A stretch of DNA of 64,000 nucleotides from Malus domestica (GCF_042453785.1 NC_091665.1:5219501-5283500), one strand, 5' to 3'. Positions 23,438-35,022 are shown, numbered from the stretch's first letter. The notes: a model not told the origin generated them from the sequence alone. Program-made: numbers and translations.

Positions 23438-23879
23438 TAAAACACTAGTATATGCTCACACACACTTTTTTTTTTTAAATGGAAGGAGAGAGGAAGAGAG
23501 AGAGAGAATGTGGAGGTGGAGAGAGAAGTTTATTTTTTACTTTTTTCATAATTAGAAATGTGAGAATCACCTGTAGGTGAGGCTTAAACAAAAATAAAAA
23601 ATTTTGTTTTATAAAATTACGTTATTGTCCTTAACTTTTTTATTGTCATAGAAGACTAAATGGTATTTTCACCATCTTTTGGCCGATAAAGAGGGTTCTA
23701 TTAGCATGTAATTTAGATAATAGCAACGAAGAAACGTATAAAACAAAACACCAACTTTCCTTCAAATAGCAACACTTTAGTTTACGTTTACAATTCAACC
23801 AACCTAACATTTACTTTAAGATTAAATTTACATTTGAAAGTGGTGGGTTTTCGTGGTAAATAGGGTCTTGATTGACGTC

Positions 23880-24125
23880 ATCTGGATTGGATGAGGATCC
23901 TATCCGGATCCTCTTTGTGGGGATTCTAGGAATTCTCACATCATGGTTGTTTATCGTACATCGTGGGATCATTTTTTGTTAGGTACTATTTATGTTTAAT
24001 TTTAAATAATAAAATTCAAAATAAATTTTGACCGCACGATATACGATAAACGGCTAGGACGTGATGATCTCTAGGATCCCCACAATTTGAATTCGGATGG
24101 GATCCGAATCCATCTGGATCCACAC
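23880..24125. mobile_element. Foldback MITE
   Basis: Two arms of roughly 100 bp are imperfect reverse complements. Both contain GTGGGGAT.CTAG, CATCA or CGTCC and GTTTATCGTA.ATCGTG, around an AT-rich centre near 23970-24020. Exact borders and TSD were not fixed. Confidence 0.6.
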
Positions 24126-24960
24126 CTTTATTCTCCTTAGTCTAGCTTGAAGTACTAATACCACTGTAATAACACAAAACCAAAAAAAAAAATCATATCA
24201 CAACATATGGCATTGCAAATCTAGTAGTACATTCTTTGCCCTTGTGAGTTCGATATCTTATTATGTAATTTAGCCTAAATGCCCCACCCCAAATGGCCAA
24301 CCAATTGTGTGACAAACAATGTGTATAACGAATAACATTCACAGAGATAAAATCATTAATTTTGACAGATATGTTCATATCCAATTTATATATTCAATAT
24401 CTTAAATAAAAATAAAATACATTAATTTACTTTCCTAACGAGTCCATTTATTATCAACTTGACCCTTTAAGGCTCGACGTAAATGCTGAATTTTCTCATG
24501 TGTTCGTGTCATGTTTTTGGATAGTGCATGATTTTGCCAAGTCTAATTTTGTTAGTTGCACTTAAATATAACTAGATGTAGTATGGCAAATGGAAATGCA
24601 AGTGTTATGAGATCGTGCCAATTACCACAAATGTTCGGGAGTTCATAAGAAAAACAGTGTAGGTAAAAATAAAAGTGCGGTAAGTGGCTCTTTACCACAG
24701 TGATGTAAAGAAGTTGAGTTCTTACGTGACGGTATGAGTTCGAACTCCGTTGATAACTAATCTAACAAAATCAATCGTTTAACAAAAAAAAATCGATTGT
24801 TTAACCAAAAAAAAAAAAAAAAGTGCAGAAATCACTCCCTAACACTGCATTGGATCGGCACTTCATCAATTTGGTCAATAGCCCAATGAGGTAAGCTGAA
24901 AATACCGGGCTTTAGGTCCGATCCAGAGAAAAGAACATTACATTAAATCTCATCTGATTC
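24126..24960. other. Spacer with no supported gene
   Basis: AT-rich. A tRNA-like box (GAGTTCGAACTCC) near 24740 may be a SINE fragment, but no body or TSD could be fixed. Upstream flank of the L6 gene. Confidence 0.4.
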
Positions 24961-25119
24961 TCCTTCGTCTCAAAGCAGTCCTCCACTCCTCTGAACCCAG
25001 ACAAACTTTAGCCTTCCGACGACGCCGACGCCGACTACGACTGCTGTAATCTAAGGGGTTCAGCAGCTAATAGGTATGCCTAAGACTTCTTACTGGTTGC
25101 GATAGTCTTCAGTTGCTTA

Positions 25120-25175
25120 CTCTTTCTCTCTCTCTCTCTCTCTCTATAAATATATATATACACACATATATATTA
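25120..25175. repeat. (TC)n(TA)n microsatellite in the L6 5' UTR intron
   Basis: CT dinucleotide run followed by TA and CA dinucleotides. Confidence 0.85.
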
Positions 25176-25495
25176 TCAGTACATGTAAAACAGATGTTTA
25201 CATACAGAAGGAAACAAACATGCATATCCTTGGATTTTTAGTGCTCAGTGAGATTGAATAAAATTTGGGTCCATCAAAATTTTAAAATTTTATAATATTT
25301 TCTGGGTTTTTGATTTCGTTTTCCAATTTTTTGTATTGGAATGTGGATGTTGCTTGGATATGGTTTGAAATGTGAATTTAATAATTGAAGATTGTAGACT
25401 AAAGCAACGAGAATCAGGATTAAAATTAGCTTAATTCGATAACATTAAGAAGAAATGATTAGTGGGTTTGGGTGTTTTCAGGAGCAGATATTCAA

Positions 25496-25804
25496 ATGGA
25501 AGCCAAATTTTTTCGATTTCTTAAGATTGTGGGTGTGGGATACAAGGCCCGAGCGGAAGCCGAAGGACGCATGTTGTATCTGAAATTGGGTTACAGTCAT
25601 GAGGTAGAATTGACCGTTCCTCCTGCGGTTCGTGTTTTCTGCTTCAAGAACAACGTAGTGTGCTGCACCGGAATTGATAAAGATAGGGTGCACCAGTTTG
25701 CTGCTGCTGTTCGTAGTTGTAAGCCACCTGAAGTCTACAAGGGCAAGGGTATAATGTACGTCGATGAAGTTATCAAGAAAAAGCAAGGAAAGAAATCTAA
25801 GTGA
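25496..25804 (+). CDS. Ribosomal protein L6, mitochondrial type
   Basis: Large-subunit protein uL6 of the mitochondrial ribosome, encoded in the nucleus. The 102-residue product (MEAKFFRFLKIVGVGYKARA.. ending KKKQGKKSK) is highly characteristic, with the bacterial-type GVGYKA motif and a C-terminal YKGKGI.Y..E motif. It matches my memory of the short Arabidopsis nuclear L6 family. A non-coding first exon ends at about 25073 (GT at 25074) and the coding exon starts at 25482, so the CDS lies in one exon behind a 5' UTR intron. The ATG at 25496 is chosen because the family starts MEAKFF; an in-frame upstream ATG at 25472 lies within the intron. There is no classical cleavable presequence. Confidence 0.93.
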   Translation: MEAKFFRFLKIVGVGYKARAEAEGRMLYLKLGYSHEVELTVPPAVRVFCFKNNVVCCTGIDKDRVHQFAAAVRSCKPPEVYKGKGIMYVDEVIKKKQGKKSK

Positions 25805-26533
25805 TTGGATGTCTCAAAGCTTATCTGTGGCTGGAAATTGGTAATCTTCTTTTTTTCTTGTTGGTTGTAATCAGAAGATTCTAATAGGTTGGTAATCTTC
25901 TTTTTTGAGCTGGGATTTACATTTGAGGATTATATTGTGTTTATCCTTGCAGCTTTTTTTAGTGATCGAAAACAAGTGTTATGATTCTTGCTTTAGCGTT
26001 TTATTTTACGGGCTCACATACATTGAATGTTTCATTTTCTTATCAAATGGATAAGTAGAACTTATTACATTGAACTGGCTATGGATTTTAGGCTCCGGTT
26101 GATACCTGTACCGGTATCAAACGCTAAACGCAGTGCAAACTTTTGGTGTTTGTTGCTTTGTGATTATTTGTTAACATGGTGTTGCTAGGATTGAGTCTTT
26201 GGTATGCCAGACGTAGTGTGTTGGGCTGCAATAGAAAAATCATGGAACCGACTGTTGTGCAGTGGATCCCATCGAATTGCTATTACAGTTCGCGATATTA
26301 CATTGCTGGTGCTGAAGGGTTATTCTGCTGCTAGGGAGTTTAGCAAGGCCGTCAGTAGTCGTGAGCCCCAGTGACTGTCATCCAAGTCGCTAGTGATTTG
26401 CACTGCTAAGGCTGGAGCCTGAATACCCTATATCTCACCCCTCCTCCCCACTCCCACTACATTTTGTTTACATGGTGGAAAAAGCCTAGCCCCTTCATTC
26501 ATGTCTTGTTTTGTAGGGAATGGATTTACCGGA
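25805..26533. other. L6 3' UTR and spacer
   Basis: Contains the L6 3' UTR. I see no further gene. Confidence 0.4.
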
Positions 26534-26723
26534 TGCCCTCCCAGTTCCCATACACTCCCATCCCCTCCTATCTGTGCGATCACGGTTAAGTCACGTCAAC
26601 ATTTTATCATTATTGCTTTTTGTATTATTATCTCTATAAAAAATTAATATAAAATGTTGACGTGACTTAACCGTGACTGCACAAAATAGAAAATGATGGG
26701 AGTGTATGAGAACTGGGAGGGCA
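26534..26723. mobile_element. 190-bp hairpin MITE
   Basis: The arms start TGCCCTCCCAGTTC on both ends and include an exact inverted block CACGGTTAAGTCACGTCAAC. The two arms are about 80-85 bp each around an AT-rich loop, so the whole element folds back on itself. No TSD could be assigned with confidence. Confidence 0.8.
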
Positions 26724-27553
26724 GAGAAGCCGGGTCCTATGGGATGGTGATGTTTGATTTTTTTTTGTTTTTGGTATGGTTTGTGTTTGTCGTTGGGATT
26801 TTGTGGTTGCCACAAAATGGTAGGAATGAAAGCGATAGAGTGAGAGTTGTAGGGTCCAGTCGAATCCAATCATGAGCACCAAACGTAATAAGGAATGCTA
26901 ATCCAGTTTAAGACTCGTAACAAACCTGCCCAGTGCGTATCCGTCAAGGTGCGTCAGTTGAATACATCAACTAAGTAATTTAACATGACTACATAAAAAT
27001 TACATAAAAGAGATGAACAAGTAAATCATAGTGATCTTGTCTTTGTAAGTAAACATTTGGATTGGGAGGAGTCATTGATGACGTTTGGAGTCAAAGCGTT
27101 TTAAAATCCTATTGACTCCCCTATGATTTTAAAGTCTATTACGATGCTATCAAATCTTAATTTGACTTCCCGAATATGAATCTAGTCTTATTATATTTAT
27201 TGAGAAATAACAACAGCAATTCAAGGCAAAATCCTTTTCAAAACTCTCTGAACTTTACAGATTTCATGCAGGTTAGTTAGCATATAACAATCAGTACTTT
27301 GCTCAAAATGTCAACTATGCAAATCAATCTATCACATACCAAATTTATTTTACCATGTCCACAGTTTATTCTTACAGTACAACAGAATGACGTTTACATG
27401 AGAATGTAAACTGTAAAAGTACCATCCAAAGCAATGGTAAATGGTACCAGCCTGCGTTAATCTATATTGTTACATAAAACAGTAGTTTAGCAGCAAGTAG
27501 AGATTAACAAGAACATTTTAGACCAAAGGCAACAGCACATCACTCAGACAAAG
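26724..27553. other. Spacer and 3' UTR of the cis-prenyltransferase gene
   Basis: No supported gene. The part nearest 27553 should be the 3' UTR of the minus-strand gene. Confidence 0.4.
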
Positions 27554-28426
27554 TTATGACTGTTTCCTTTTGCGTTCAAGATAAAAATAGTTAGACTGAA
27601 ATTTCAAGACCGCCCAAACAACATGACGGAAACCAATCTCAGGCCAGAGCACCGAGGGAGAGTACAAATAACAGAACGCACTCTGCCACAAAAGAAAATT
27701 GCTCAACCGGGTCTCACCTGAAGTACGGATTAAAACATCAGGGTCTGGTGCAACCGCCATATACATATGTTTTTCAATATCTGTCAATTTTACAATCTTC
27801 TCCCTTTCATTCTCTTCATTGCCTCCAAGTTTAGTTAGACCATACCCAGCTTTAATTGCATTCATCGAGCTAATCTCGTCCAGTTTTTCTTCACACGATT
27901 CTTGAACAGCATGCACAATCTCATCAGTGGAAGTGTACGCAATACATATTGACAGCACTCCTCGGGAGTTATTGGCCGTGGCTGCCATAGCCCTCTCCGC
28001 TGCCGACCTGACAGGTTCACTCAAGAGCTTTAGGTTCCCAATAAAATGTACCCTAACTCCATACTGATTCACTATGCTTTCTTCTTTGATTAACCCTTCG
28101 ATCTTCTCCTGCATCAGGTCCATCAAGGATTGAACTTCTTCAGGATTCCTTTTGAAATTCTCAATACTAAACGCATATACCGTTACATATGTCACACCCA
28201 ACTCAAAACAATACTTGAGCATGGACATAAGAGCCAAAAACCCAACCCTGTGTCCATCCCCATCCATCATCTTCCGCTTTTTAGCATATCTTCTGTTTCC
28301 ATCCATGATGAAGGCAATGTGACGTGGTATGGGACGAATAGATATTACAAGAAAGAGACATCTCCTCAAAAAACTAACTATGCTCCAAAACAAGCGGGTT
28401 GCTATATTGCCACTGGTTTTCTCCAT
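27554..28426 (-). CDS. Dehydrodolichyl diphosphate synthase (cis-prenyltransferase)
   Basis: Adds isopentenyl diphosphate units in cis to farnesyl diphosphate to make the dolichol precursor used for protein glycosylation; expected at the ER membrane. The CDS is a single exon of 290 residues, typical for plant members. Seen: a hydrophobic N-terminal stretch (12-30), HIAFIMDGNRR at 36-46 with the Mg-binding Asp42, YAFSIENFKR at 84-93, RTSGE at 234-238, and the C-terminal FLLWQSAF and WPE signatures. All conserved regions of the UPP/DHDDS family appear intact. A 5' UTR intron is likely: an acceptor lies just upstream (exon from about 28455), and a possible donor on the minus strand is near 29760. 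Confidence 0.95.
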   Translation of the reverse strand: MEKTSGNIATRLFWSIVSFLRRCLFLVISIRPIPRHIAFIMDGNRRYAKKRKMMDGDGHRVGFLALMSMLKYCFELGVTYVTVYAFSIENFKRNPEEVQSLMDLMQEKIEGLIKEESIVNQYGVRVHFIGNLKLLSEPVRSAAERAMAATANNSRGVLSICIAYTSTDEIVHAVQESCEEKLDEISSMNAIKAGYGLTKLGGNEENEREKIVKLTDIEKHMYMAVAPDPDVLIRTSGETRLSNFLLWQSAFCYLYSPSVLWPEIGFRHVVWAVLKFQSNYFYLERKRKQS

Positions 28427-28742
28427 CCTAGAGCCCTGTACAACTGTCGAGTTCTCTGATAAAACCGATATGACCTGTTAGTTAATAAACAAAATTTATC
28501 CCAAACTCCTGAATCTACAGCGACATTGCCCAAAAATCATGCTCCCCTCCCCTTCTTATAAAACAAATTTAATGCCCGAAACTTCAAATGTAATTGAGCT
28601 TATTAAACTTCAAAAACGCAAAAGATTCATGAACCATCAGCCATAGAATGCATAATGATCAAGTCTGTATTTTTCCAGCTATTCCCACTGTCAGGCATTT
28701 CATCAAACACATCCAGTGCTTCAAAAGAACGAGAAATTTTCT

Positions 28743-28870
28743 CAGTGCCGGGTAGTTTCAAGTGGGTGCTCCACGTGTCATAATATAAGCGGAGGGACAT
28801 GAAAAAAATTTATCATTTCCGCCACTTTGTATTATGATACGTGAAGTACCACTTGAATACACCGCACTTG
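28743..28870. mobile_element. Small foldback MITE
   Basis: Left arm AGTGCCGGGTAGTTTCAAGT and right arm (reverse complement) AAGTGCGGTGTATTCAAGTG mirror each other. The inner parts CCACGTGTCATAATATAA and its partner also pair. It lies in the putative 5' UTR intron of the cis-prenyltransferase gene. Confidence 0.6.
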
Positions 28871-29227
28871 GAAAAATCTCTCAGAAGGAGAACCTTTTCG
28901 ACAAACCATGAGAAATGAAGCACACAGAACAACACTGTTACTGCATTAGAGGTGTGTTGTACTAAAACCCATTTCCCAGCAGAACTCAAACGAACAGTTG
29001 AGCTCACAAAACGCAACTTGCGCACTGTTTCTTAACGAAATGATAAAAAGGAACAAACTTGGATTCCATGAACAACTAAACAAAATTTGAGGATTAAAAA
29101 CATAAGTAAATATGTATAATTACGGTACGGAAGACGAGAGAAATCAGAAAGTACCTACTGGTGATTAAGCAAATATGTTCATTGTTCTATTTAGATATAT
29201 TTTATTTCTTATTTGTATATTATGTTA

Positions 29228-29389
29228 GAGGTCGCACTTGGTGCGATGACAAGTGCCTTCGCTCATGAGCGGTAGGTCTCGGGTTCGAGACTTGGGAGCA
29301 GCCTCTCCATAAAGGGGGGTAAGGCTAGCCGACATTCACCTCTCCCAGACCCTGCGTAAAGCGGGTGCACAAGACTGGGTACGACCTTT
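29228..29389 (+). mobile_element. tRNA-derived SINE (Au-like) with 19-bp TSD
   Basis: A 162-bp element with a tRNA-like head (B box GGGTTCGAGACTT), a body with GGCTAGCCGACATTCACC and CCAGACCCTGCGTAAAGCGG, and a 3' end GGGTACGACCTTTT like plant Au-type SINEs. An exact 19-bp TSD, TTATTTGTATATTATGTTA, lies at 29209-29227 and 29390-29408. The perfect TSD and clean sequence indicate a young insertion. Confidence 0.9.
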
Positions 29390-29734
29390 TTATTTGTATA
29401 TTATGTTATTGTAGCATGCATTGCACTTCCGCAAATTCGAAGAATAAAAAGAAGCAGCTAATCAAGAATGCAATGCTTAATAATCTGAAAAATCACAAAA
29501 TTAATACTATGACCAAAATGGTGATTAAGCAATCAGATTAACCCCGTTAAATGTGATTAAGCTCTAACTTCTGATTAGAAGCAGCATAAAAGAATCGAAA
29601 ACACGAAATAGGAAGTAACATTGTCAACTTGCGAGAGATAGGAAAATCCCAGAACCTAGAAACACCCACTCCATTGAACCCAAATCATAAACTTTTTCTT
29701 TTCGATTTTCTCGGAAACCAAACAGAAGATTGGA

Positions 29735-29761
29735 AAATCAGAGAGAGAGAGAGAGAGAGTT
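29735..29761. repeat. (GA)n microsatellite
   Basis: GAGAGA run in the likely 5' UTR region of the minus-strand cis-prenyltransferase gene. Confidence 0.8.
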
Positions 29762-29980
29762 ACCGGTGAAGAATCAAATGCAGAGTAGGGCGGAGAAGGG
29801 CGGCGATTCCCCAGTGAAAGGTAAGAGTTCAAAGACAATTTCGCTCCTGCCGTCTCTCTTTGAAGCTGGAATCACATACAAAAATATCTACGTAGTACCT
29901 TCAGTTTTTTACTTTATTTATTAAATGGCCCCTGAAATTTGAGCCAAGTTTAATTTCCGTCCATGTAGTTTCAAATTTCA

Positions 29981-30741
29981 GAGAAATTATTAGATGGTAC
30001 AGTACCACCAAGTGGCACTGACAGTTGATAGTACCCACCAACAAATGCAAGACACGTGGCAAAGCTCACAACTTCGACTTCCAGCTCATTTTCCCGTTCC
30101 TCCTCCTTGAATCGGATCCAGAGGGAGTTCCGATCCGAGTTATGCCGTCCTGGATCTCCTGGAATTGGCTCTGAAGCACATTCGAACGGAACCCATCTTC
30201 TCCAAAAGACCCTTCAATTGCAGCAGGGAACCATCAAACTGATTCATCATCGATTGTTTGAAACCAGAAACCATCTTCGCCATTGTCGAGCAAGTTTGCT
30301 TCTTCTTTTAAAGATTAAAAATTAAATTTAAAAAAAAAAACCCAAAAATTAAGGATCGAAATGTTACGAACGCGATTCCGTGAAACATGGACAAAAAAGA
30401 GAAAACCCCAATGTGCCTAGCGTGTTCGGTGATCAAAGAAGGTGCATTTTTCAATTTCTGAAAAAACAAAACCCTAAAAACAGAGGACATACTGAAAGCG
30501 AAAGAAAGGCTGCCATTGCTGATGAAATGAAGAAATCGCACACCTTTGAGTTGGAATTTCTCAGCTTTGAACTTGAAATCGACGGCTATGGAGGAAGGAG
30601 GGCGCAAAACTTGACGCTTTAGCCGCTGGTTCTTCTTCTGGAAGCCAAAGATGTGAACTTTGTCACGTGTCATGCTTTTGTTGGTAGGTACTACCAGCTG
30701 TCAGTGCCACGCGGCGGTACTGTATTATCTAATAATTTCTC
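29981..30741. mobile_element. Mutator-like (Pack-MULE-like) element
   Basis: 761 bp with ~85-bp terminal inverted repeats beginning GAGAAATTATTAGAT and including CAGTACC, GTGGCACTGACAG and GACACGTG blocks. An exact 9-bp TSD, CAAATTTCA, lies at 29972-29980 and 30742-30750. The interior (about 30065-30655) is more GC-rich and codon-like than the flanks, as in Pack-MULEs that carry host fragments, but I cannot name the source. The open frames at 30056-30325 and 30380-30622 have no recognisable domain. Confidence 0.88.
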
Positions 30742-30750
30742 CAAATTTCA

Positions 30751-31540
30751 ATGTGATTGCTTAGTTACAAATTTCTTTCACAATTTGGTGTGCGACATTT
30801 AGGAAACTCACAATTTTAATTGCTAATTTCATAAATAAATTGACTGAATTAATTATTATCCTTGCGCTGCAATTAAATTTGCAGTACTAAATTTCACTTT
30901 TGGTCTTTTTAGTTACTCTGAGTTTCACATTAGTCCCTAGAGTTTAAATCGTTGCTTCGGATTTTGGTTCGGTTTCCCTCGCTTTTAGTGAACTCAGTTT
31001 TCTTCGGGGGCCCGGGGGGGGGGTGTTTTTTTTGCCTCGGGTTGGTTTTTGGGTTCTTTGGGTTTTTTATTCCGCTCTACTAAAAATGGATACTTTGAAG
31101 ACATAACTATTAAAAATTGCTAAGTTCATGAGAGGTCTTAGATTGAATGTCATGAATGAAAAGTTTGATATGGTTTGTATTAAAAAAACAAAAAAATTGA
31201 GAGTTGAGTATAAAGTCGAAAGAAGATAAGTTCAGATAGCATAGCATCTAAAACCACATCAAGTAACTCAGTGATAAGGGCATGAATTCTAGCTTCCAAA
31301 AATGGTAGATAACTCTGACTTCCCCTTTTTGTTTTGTAAAAAAATAAAAAGGAGCGTAGGATCTAGGTCCGGGCTGCATTTGGGCAGAGGATTTTTAAAG
31401 CCCATCCTCATCTGGGCCCGGGCCAGAAAAACCCGTTTGAGTTATGCCTGAAAAATAAAATAAAAAATAAAATGAAAATTTTATGTTTGGCAGAGAATTC
31501 AAAAATATAAACCCCATAAACCCCGATCATGGAGAACAAG
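30751..31540. other. Spacer upstream of the NAC gene
   Basis: AT-rich. A G-homopolymer lies at about 31007-31022. No supported gene. Confidence 0.4.
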
Positions 31541-32217
31541 TAAATTGAACTCGCCCGGAGCAGCTCTCTTCTTCCAGTTGGCTCTTCCACTTCCGCCCTC
31601 CCATCAGCGCAATCGCCGCCGATTCCCCCCGTCCAATCTGCCTTCGCCAGTTCCCCCATCGCAAGGTACGTTTCTCTCTCTTCGTTCACTGTTTCAGTCG
31701 ACCTCAACATTTTCGTTTTCTTTTTAGGTTTTGATCATCTTTTTTTTTTTTTCCAATCCTCCGGTGAGATCCTAATGATCGCCGCCGTTTGATTTTCTGA
31801 TCACGTTCTCTCGCTCTATACTCTATATAAATGTCTTGCTTTTTCCTCTATTTAGGGTTTTTTTTTCTCTCTGTTCAAATTTCGTTCTTCCTCACTAGAG
31901 TATTTGGTAAATTTTGGATGTGAATGCGGAAATATGATAAAAAGGGATCAACGTACATTGATTTCTATCTAATTGTCTTTATTCGGCGACTAGAATTCTG
32001 TCCGGTTTTAATTATTCTTGTCCGGCTTTTGTGATTGTTTCAATTCAACGATCTGAGTTTTATTTTTTTTTCTTTCGTATTTTTATATAATTTTGTGTCG
32101 AAAATTATTGTCTCTAGTGTGTATTCAGGTTTGTTATTTTGAATGTGAAATATGTTGCTTTGATCTGCTCAATTTGAATAAGTGCATTGCCCTATTTATG
32201 TTTTGCAGATATCAAGT

Positions 32218-32263
<46 letters not shown>

Positions 32264-32551
32264 GGTATTTGCTGCTTAATCTGAGTATGTATGTCTAATA
32301 ATGTTGGATAACAGGAGTGCAGCCAATGTCTTTTGATCTCAACAACGAGCATCCATCAATTATTCGATTGTTTTGTTTTATGAACCGAGGTAGGCTCTGG
32401 TGTTTGCGGAGGATCTTGTTCCGTCATTGGACTTGAGGAGACGTGCTGCTTGGTTTCAAAAAACTATACTTTATTTTCTTCGCATCTTGTGAGGAATTTC
32501 CACATTGGGATTTAAGGTTATTGTTAGATAGTTGAGACGTGTATATTGTAA
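31541..32551 (+). promoter_or_regulatory. NAC gene 5' leader with intron
   Basis: A first non-coding exon probably ends at 31665 (AAG then GTACGT). The acceptor ACAG at 32311-32314 starts the next exon at 32315. The intron holds T-runs and a (TA)n microsatellite at 32221-32250. The second leader exon carries an upstream ORF before the main ATG. Confidence 0.65.
32326..32436 (+). CDS. 36-codon upstream ORF in the NAC leader
   Basis: It starts at the first ATG after the leader intron and ends with TGA at 32434-32436, 115 bases before the main ATG in the same exon. The product is MSFDLNNEHPSIIRL.. followed by FCFMNRGRLWCLRRILFRHWT, with a basic, aromatic C-terminus rich in Arg, Trp and Phe. Some plant NAC genes are known to carry conserved-peptide uORFs; whether this is one is inference. 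Confidence 0.55.
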   Translation: MSFDLNNEHPSIIRLFCFMNRGRLWCLRRILFRHWT

Positions 32552-34733
32552 ATGGGGAAAGGGAAATCATTGTTGCCTCCTGGTTTTCGGTTTTCTCCAA
32601 CTGATGTAGAGCTTGTACAATATTATTTGAAGAGGAAAGTAATGGGGAAAAGACTCCGTTATAACTTCGTTGCAGAGGTTGACATTCATAAGTACGCTCC
32701 TTGGGATCTTCCAGGTAATATGTCATTCTAACTTATTTTCTTTCTTGTCTTTATTTTATATACCTTGTCATTGTAATTAGCCTTGGCTTTCCTGCTTTGT
32801 AATATGTTTCTGAGTGTGTTGTGCTTTTATTTTTCAGACAAATCTAGTTGGCAAAGTGGAGATTTAAAATGGTACTTCTTTTGTCCGACAGAAAGGAAGT
32901 ACCCAACTGGGGCTAGAACGAAACGTACAACTGAATGTGGTTACTGGAAGGCCACAGGAAATGACAGATCTGTTCTTTACAATGGTGAAGTTGCGGGCAA
33001 GATAAAAACATTGGTTTTTCATACAGGTCGAGCTCCAAAAAGAGACCGAACAGACTGGGTTATGCATGAGTATAGGCTTGAATCTAAGGACCTAGCTAAT
33101 CGTGGTGTGCCTCAGGTAGATGATACTCTTCCTCTCATAATTTTGTATTCTTCCTTGTTTTCTGTAAAATTTGTTTGTCAATCTGCACCGAGTTTGTAAT
33201 ATACTTTCCTTTTGTAAAGATTTGTTATTCTTTAATGTTTCAGCTGATTAGAATTTTTTCATGCTTCTGAATCGAACTGTTACTTTGTACAATTTCTTAT
33301 ACTGCTTTGGATGGCTAGCCGGTGTTGATTACTTTTTCTGTCTTTCTCATATTGCAGGAATCGTATGTGCTCTGTACCATTTTTCAAAAAGAAGGGCCAG
33401 GGCCAAGAAATGGTGCACAATATGGTGCGCCCCTTATGGAGGAAGACTGGAGTGATGATGAGGCTGAAAATTGTTCAGAAGCAGTCCCACATGCAAATAT
33501 GCCTGTACCAAACCTTGTTCTGCCGAGTGACTACAATAGTTCCATCACTACTAGCACGTACACCCATGATGGTATACGCATAGGTCCTTCATCTGAATCG
33601 TGTATATCAGATGTTGTACCACTTTCTTGCAATGTTTCCCAACTGGTTTCCAGCAATCATGCTACAGTGGAGGAGCCTCATACTTCTGAGGATGATATCC
33701 TGTCAATGTTGGCTTGCTTCTCAGAAGAAAGCCCTTCATTATTTGAAGAAAACGAAAAAAATAAGGTGTGTAATACGCCCTTCTCTCTTTTCTGCATGTA
33801 GTTTATAGCATTCATGGTTTAATAGTAAGTGGAACCACCAATCATGAAATGAATTTACATTTTCTGAGTGGTGGAATCGTCACTACTATAAAATTGAGAA
33901 AGGTTTATGTTGTGAGACTATGCTCATGCTATAGCTTTCCAATGCATATGTGATAATGTGGCAAGATAGAGTTAGGTTAGATTTTGTTGAATTCAAGGAG
34001 TTAGCGTCTATACTTTCTGTGACTGAAGTTCTATCACTGATGTCGTAGAGGTTGTTGAAAGATACAAATTAGCCTTTGTGTGGAAGTTGGGACTCTATAG
34101 TCGTTGTTAATAATTATAATACCAATGTTATTTCTTGAAGCTAGAATTTAAAATTGGATGGTGTGACTGTCCGAGTTTATAAATAGATGGCGTGCCTTGA
34201 GAAGTTGATGGTTTTGAATGTCGTTTTTGATAATTTCATTATGTACTACAGCATCTTGAATATCTTATGCATCTATATCTGTTTATAGAACAAAATTAAA
34301 TCCGTAAGTACTTGAGTACAAATAAACTATCTTGCAAGTGTTCTTTGAACTTCTAAAGTACGTTAATGTAGAACTTCTTCATTATTTGCAGGAGGTTGGT
34401 AATGCCATTCCTGTTGGAAATGCTAGTGCAACGCCTCATCTCGTTATTAATGATATGTATGACAATTTAGGAGATTTGGGCAAGGCAGCAAGAGTCGGTG
34501 AAGAAGGATGTAGTTTCTCCAGTTTGCCAAATTCTGTTTGTGCTCCGGGTCAAATCCCACTAGGTGACCATGAGCAATATTTGGAGCTGGATGATCTTGG
34601 CGAACCATTGAATTACCGTGATTCTACATACACTCAGCCTCCTTCTATGTTCGGTCAGCCTCATGCTTCGCTGGGAGAGACATCTTTTCAGGGTGAAGAC
34701 CAGTTGAACGTGTTTGATAACGTGAACTTCTGA
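32552..34733 (+). CDS. NAC domain transcription factor, ANAC082-like
   Basis: DNA-binding nuclear transcription factor. Exons 32552-32714, 32838-33115, 33358-33765 and 34392-34733 join to 396 residues with correct phases. All five NAC subdomains are present: A ([20 protein letters not shown]), B (PWDLP), C ([14 protein letters not shown] and [12 protein letters not shown]), D ([20 protein letters not shown]) and E ([28 protein letters not shown]). The C-terminal half is acidic and Ser-rich, fitting an activation domain. No C-terminal membrane helix is visible, so it is not an NTL type. QYGAPxxEEDW after subdomain E recalls the ANAC078/082/103 group; the exact orthologue is uncertain. Substitutions such as LCTIF for the usual LCRIF are mild. 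Confidence 0.93.
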
Positions 34734-35014
34734 AGTTATTATTGCACTCCAGTCTTTCAAACCAAACTTGTTAAAACGGTTTCGCTAACTTTCAGAAGTT
34801 CACCTTCTCAAACACAAACTTTGAGTTAATTCTGCACTTTCTTTTTCGTTGTTACGACAGAGCAGTAGTAAATCCTAATTCACTAGTTGGGTGTTGGATT
34901 TGAATCGCGTCACCATGTTGTACAAAAATTGTGACATGGTATGACCAATGATTGCTTAGTAATTTAACATGTTATAACTAATTCACTTGTGCTATAACAA
35001 TTTTTGTTTCCTAT
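34734..35014. other. NAC 3' UTR and spacer
   Basis: 3' UTR of the NAC gene, then AT-rich sequence up to the hAT element TSD. Confidence 0.4.
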
Positions 35015-35022
35015 ATTATAAT

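Noticed and set aside
24690-24790. Another SINE head (GAGTTCGAACTCC)
   Set aside because: Only one box-like motif is visible; no body, tail or TSD.
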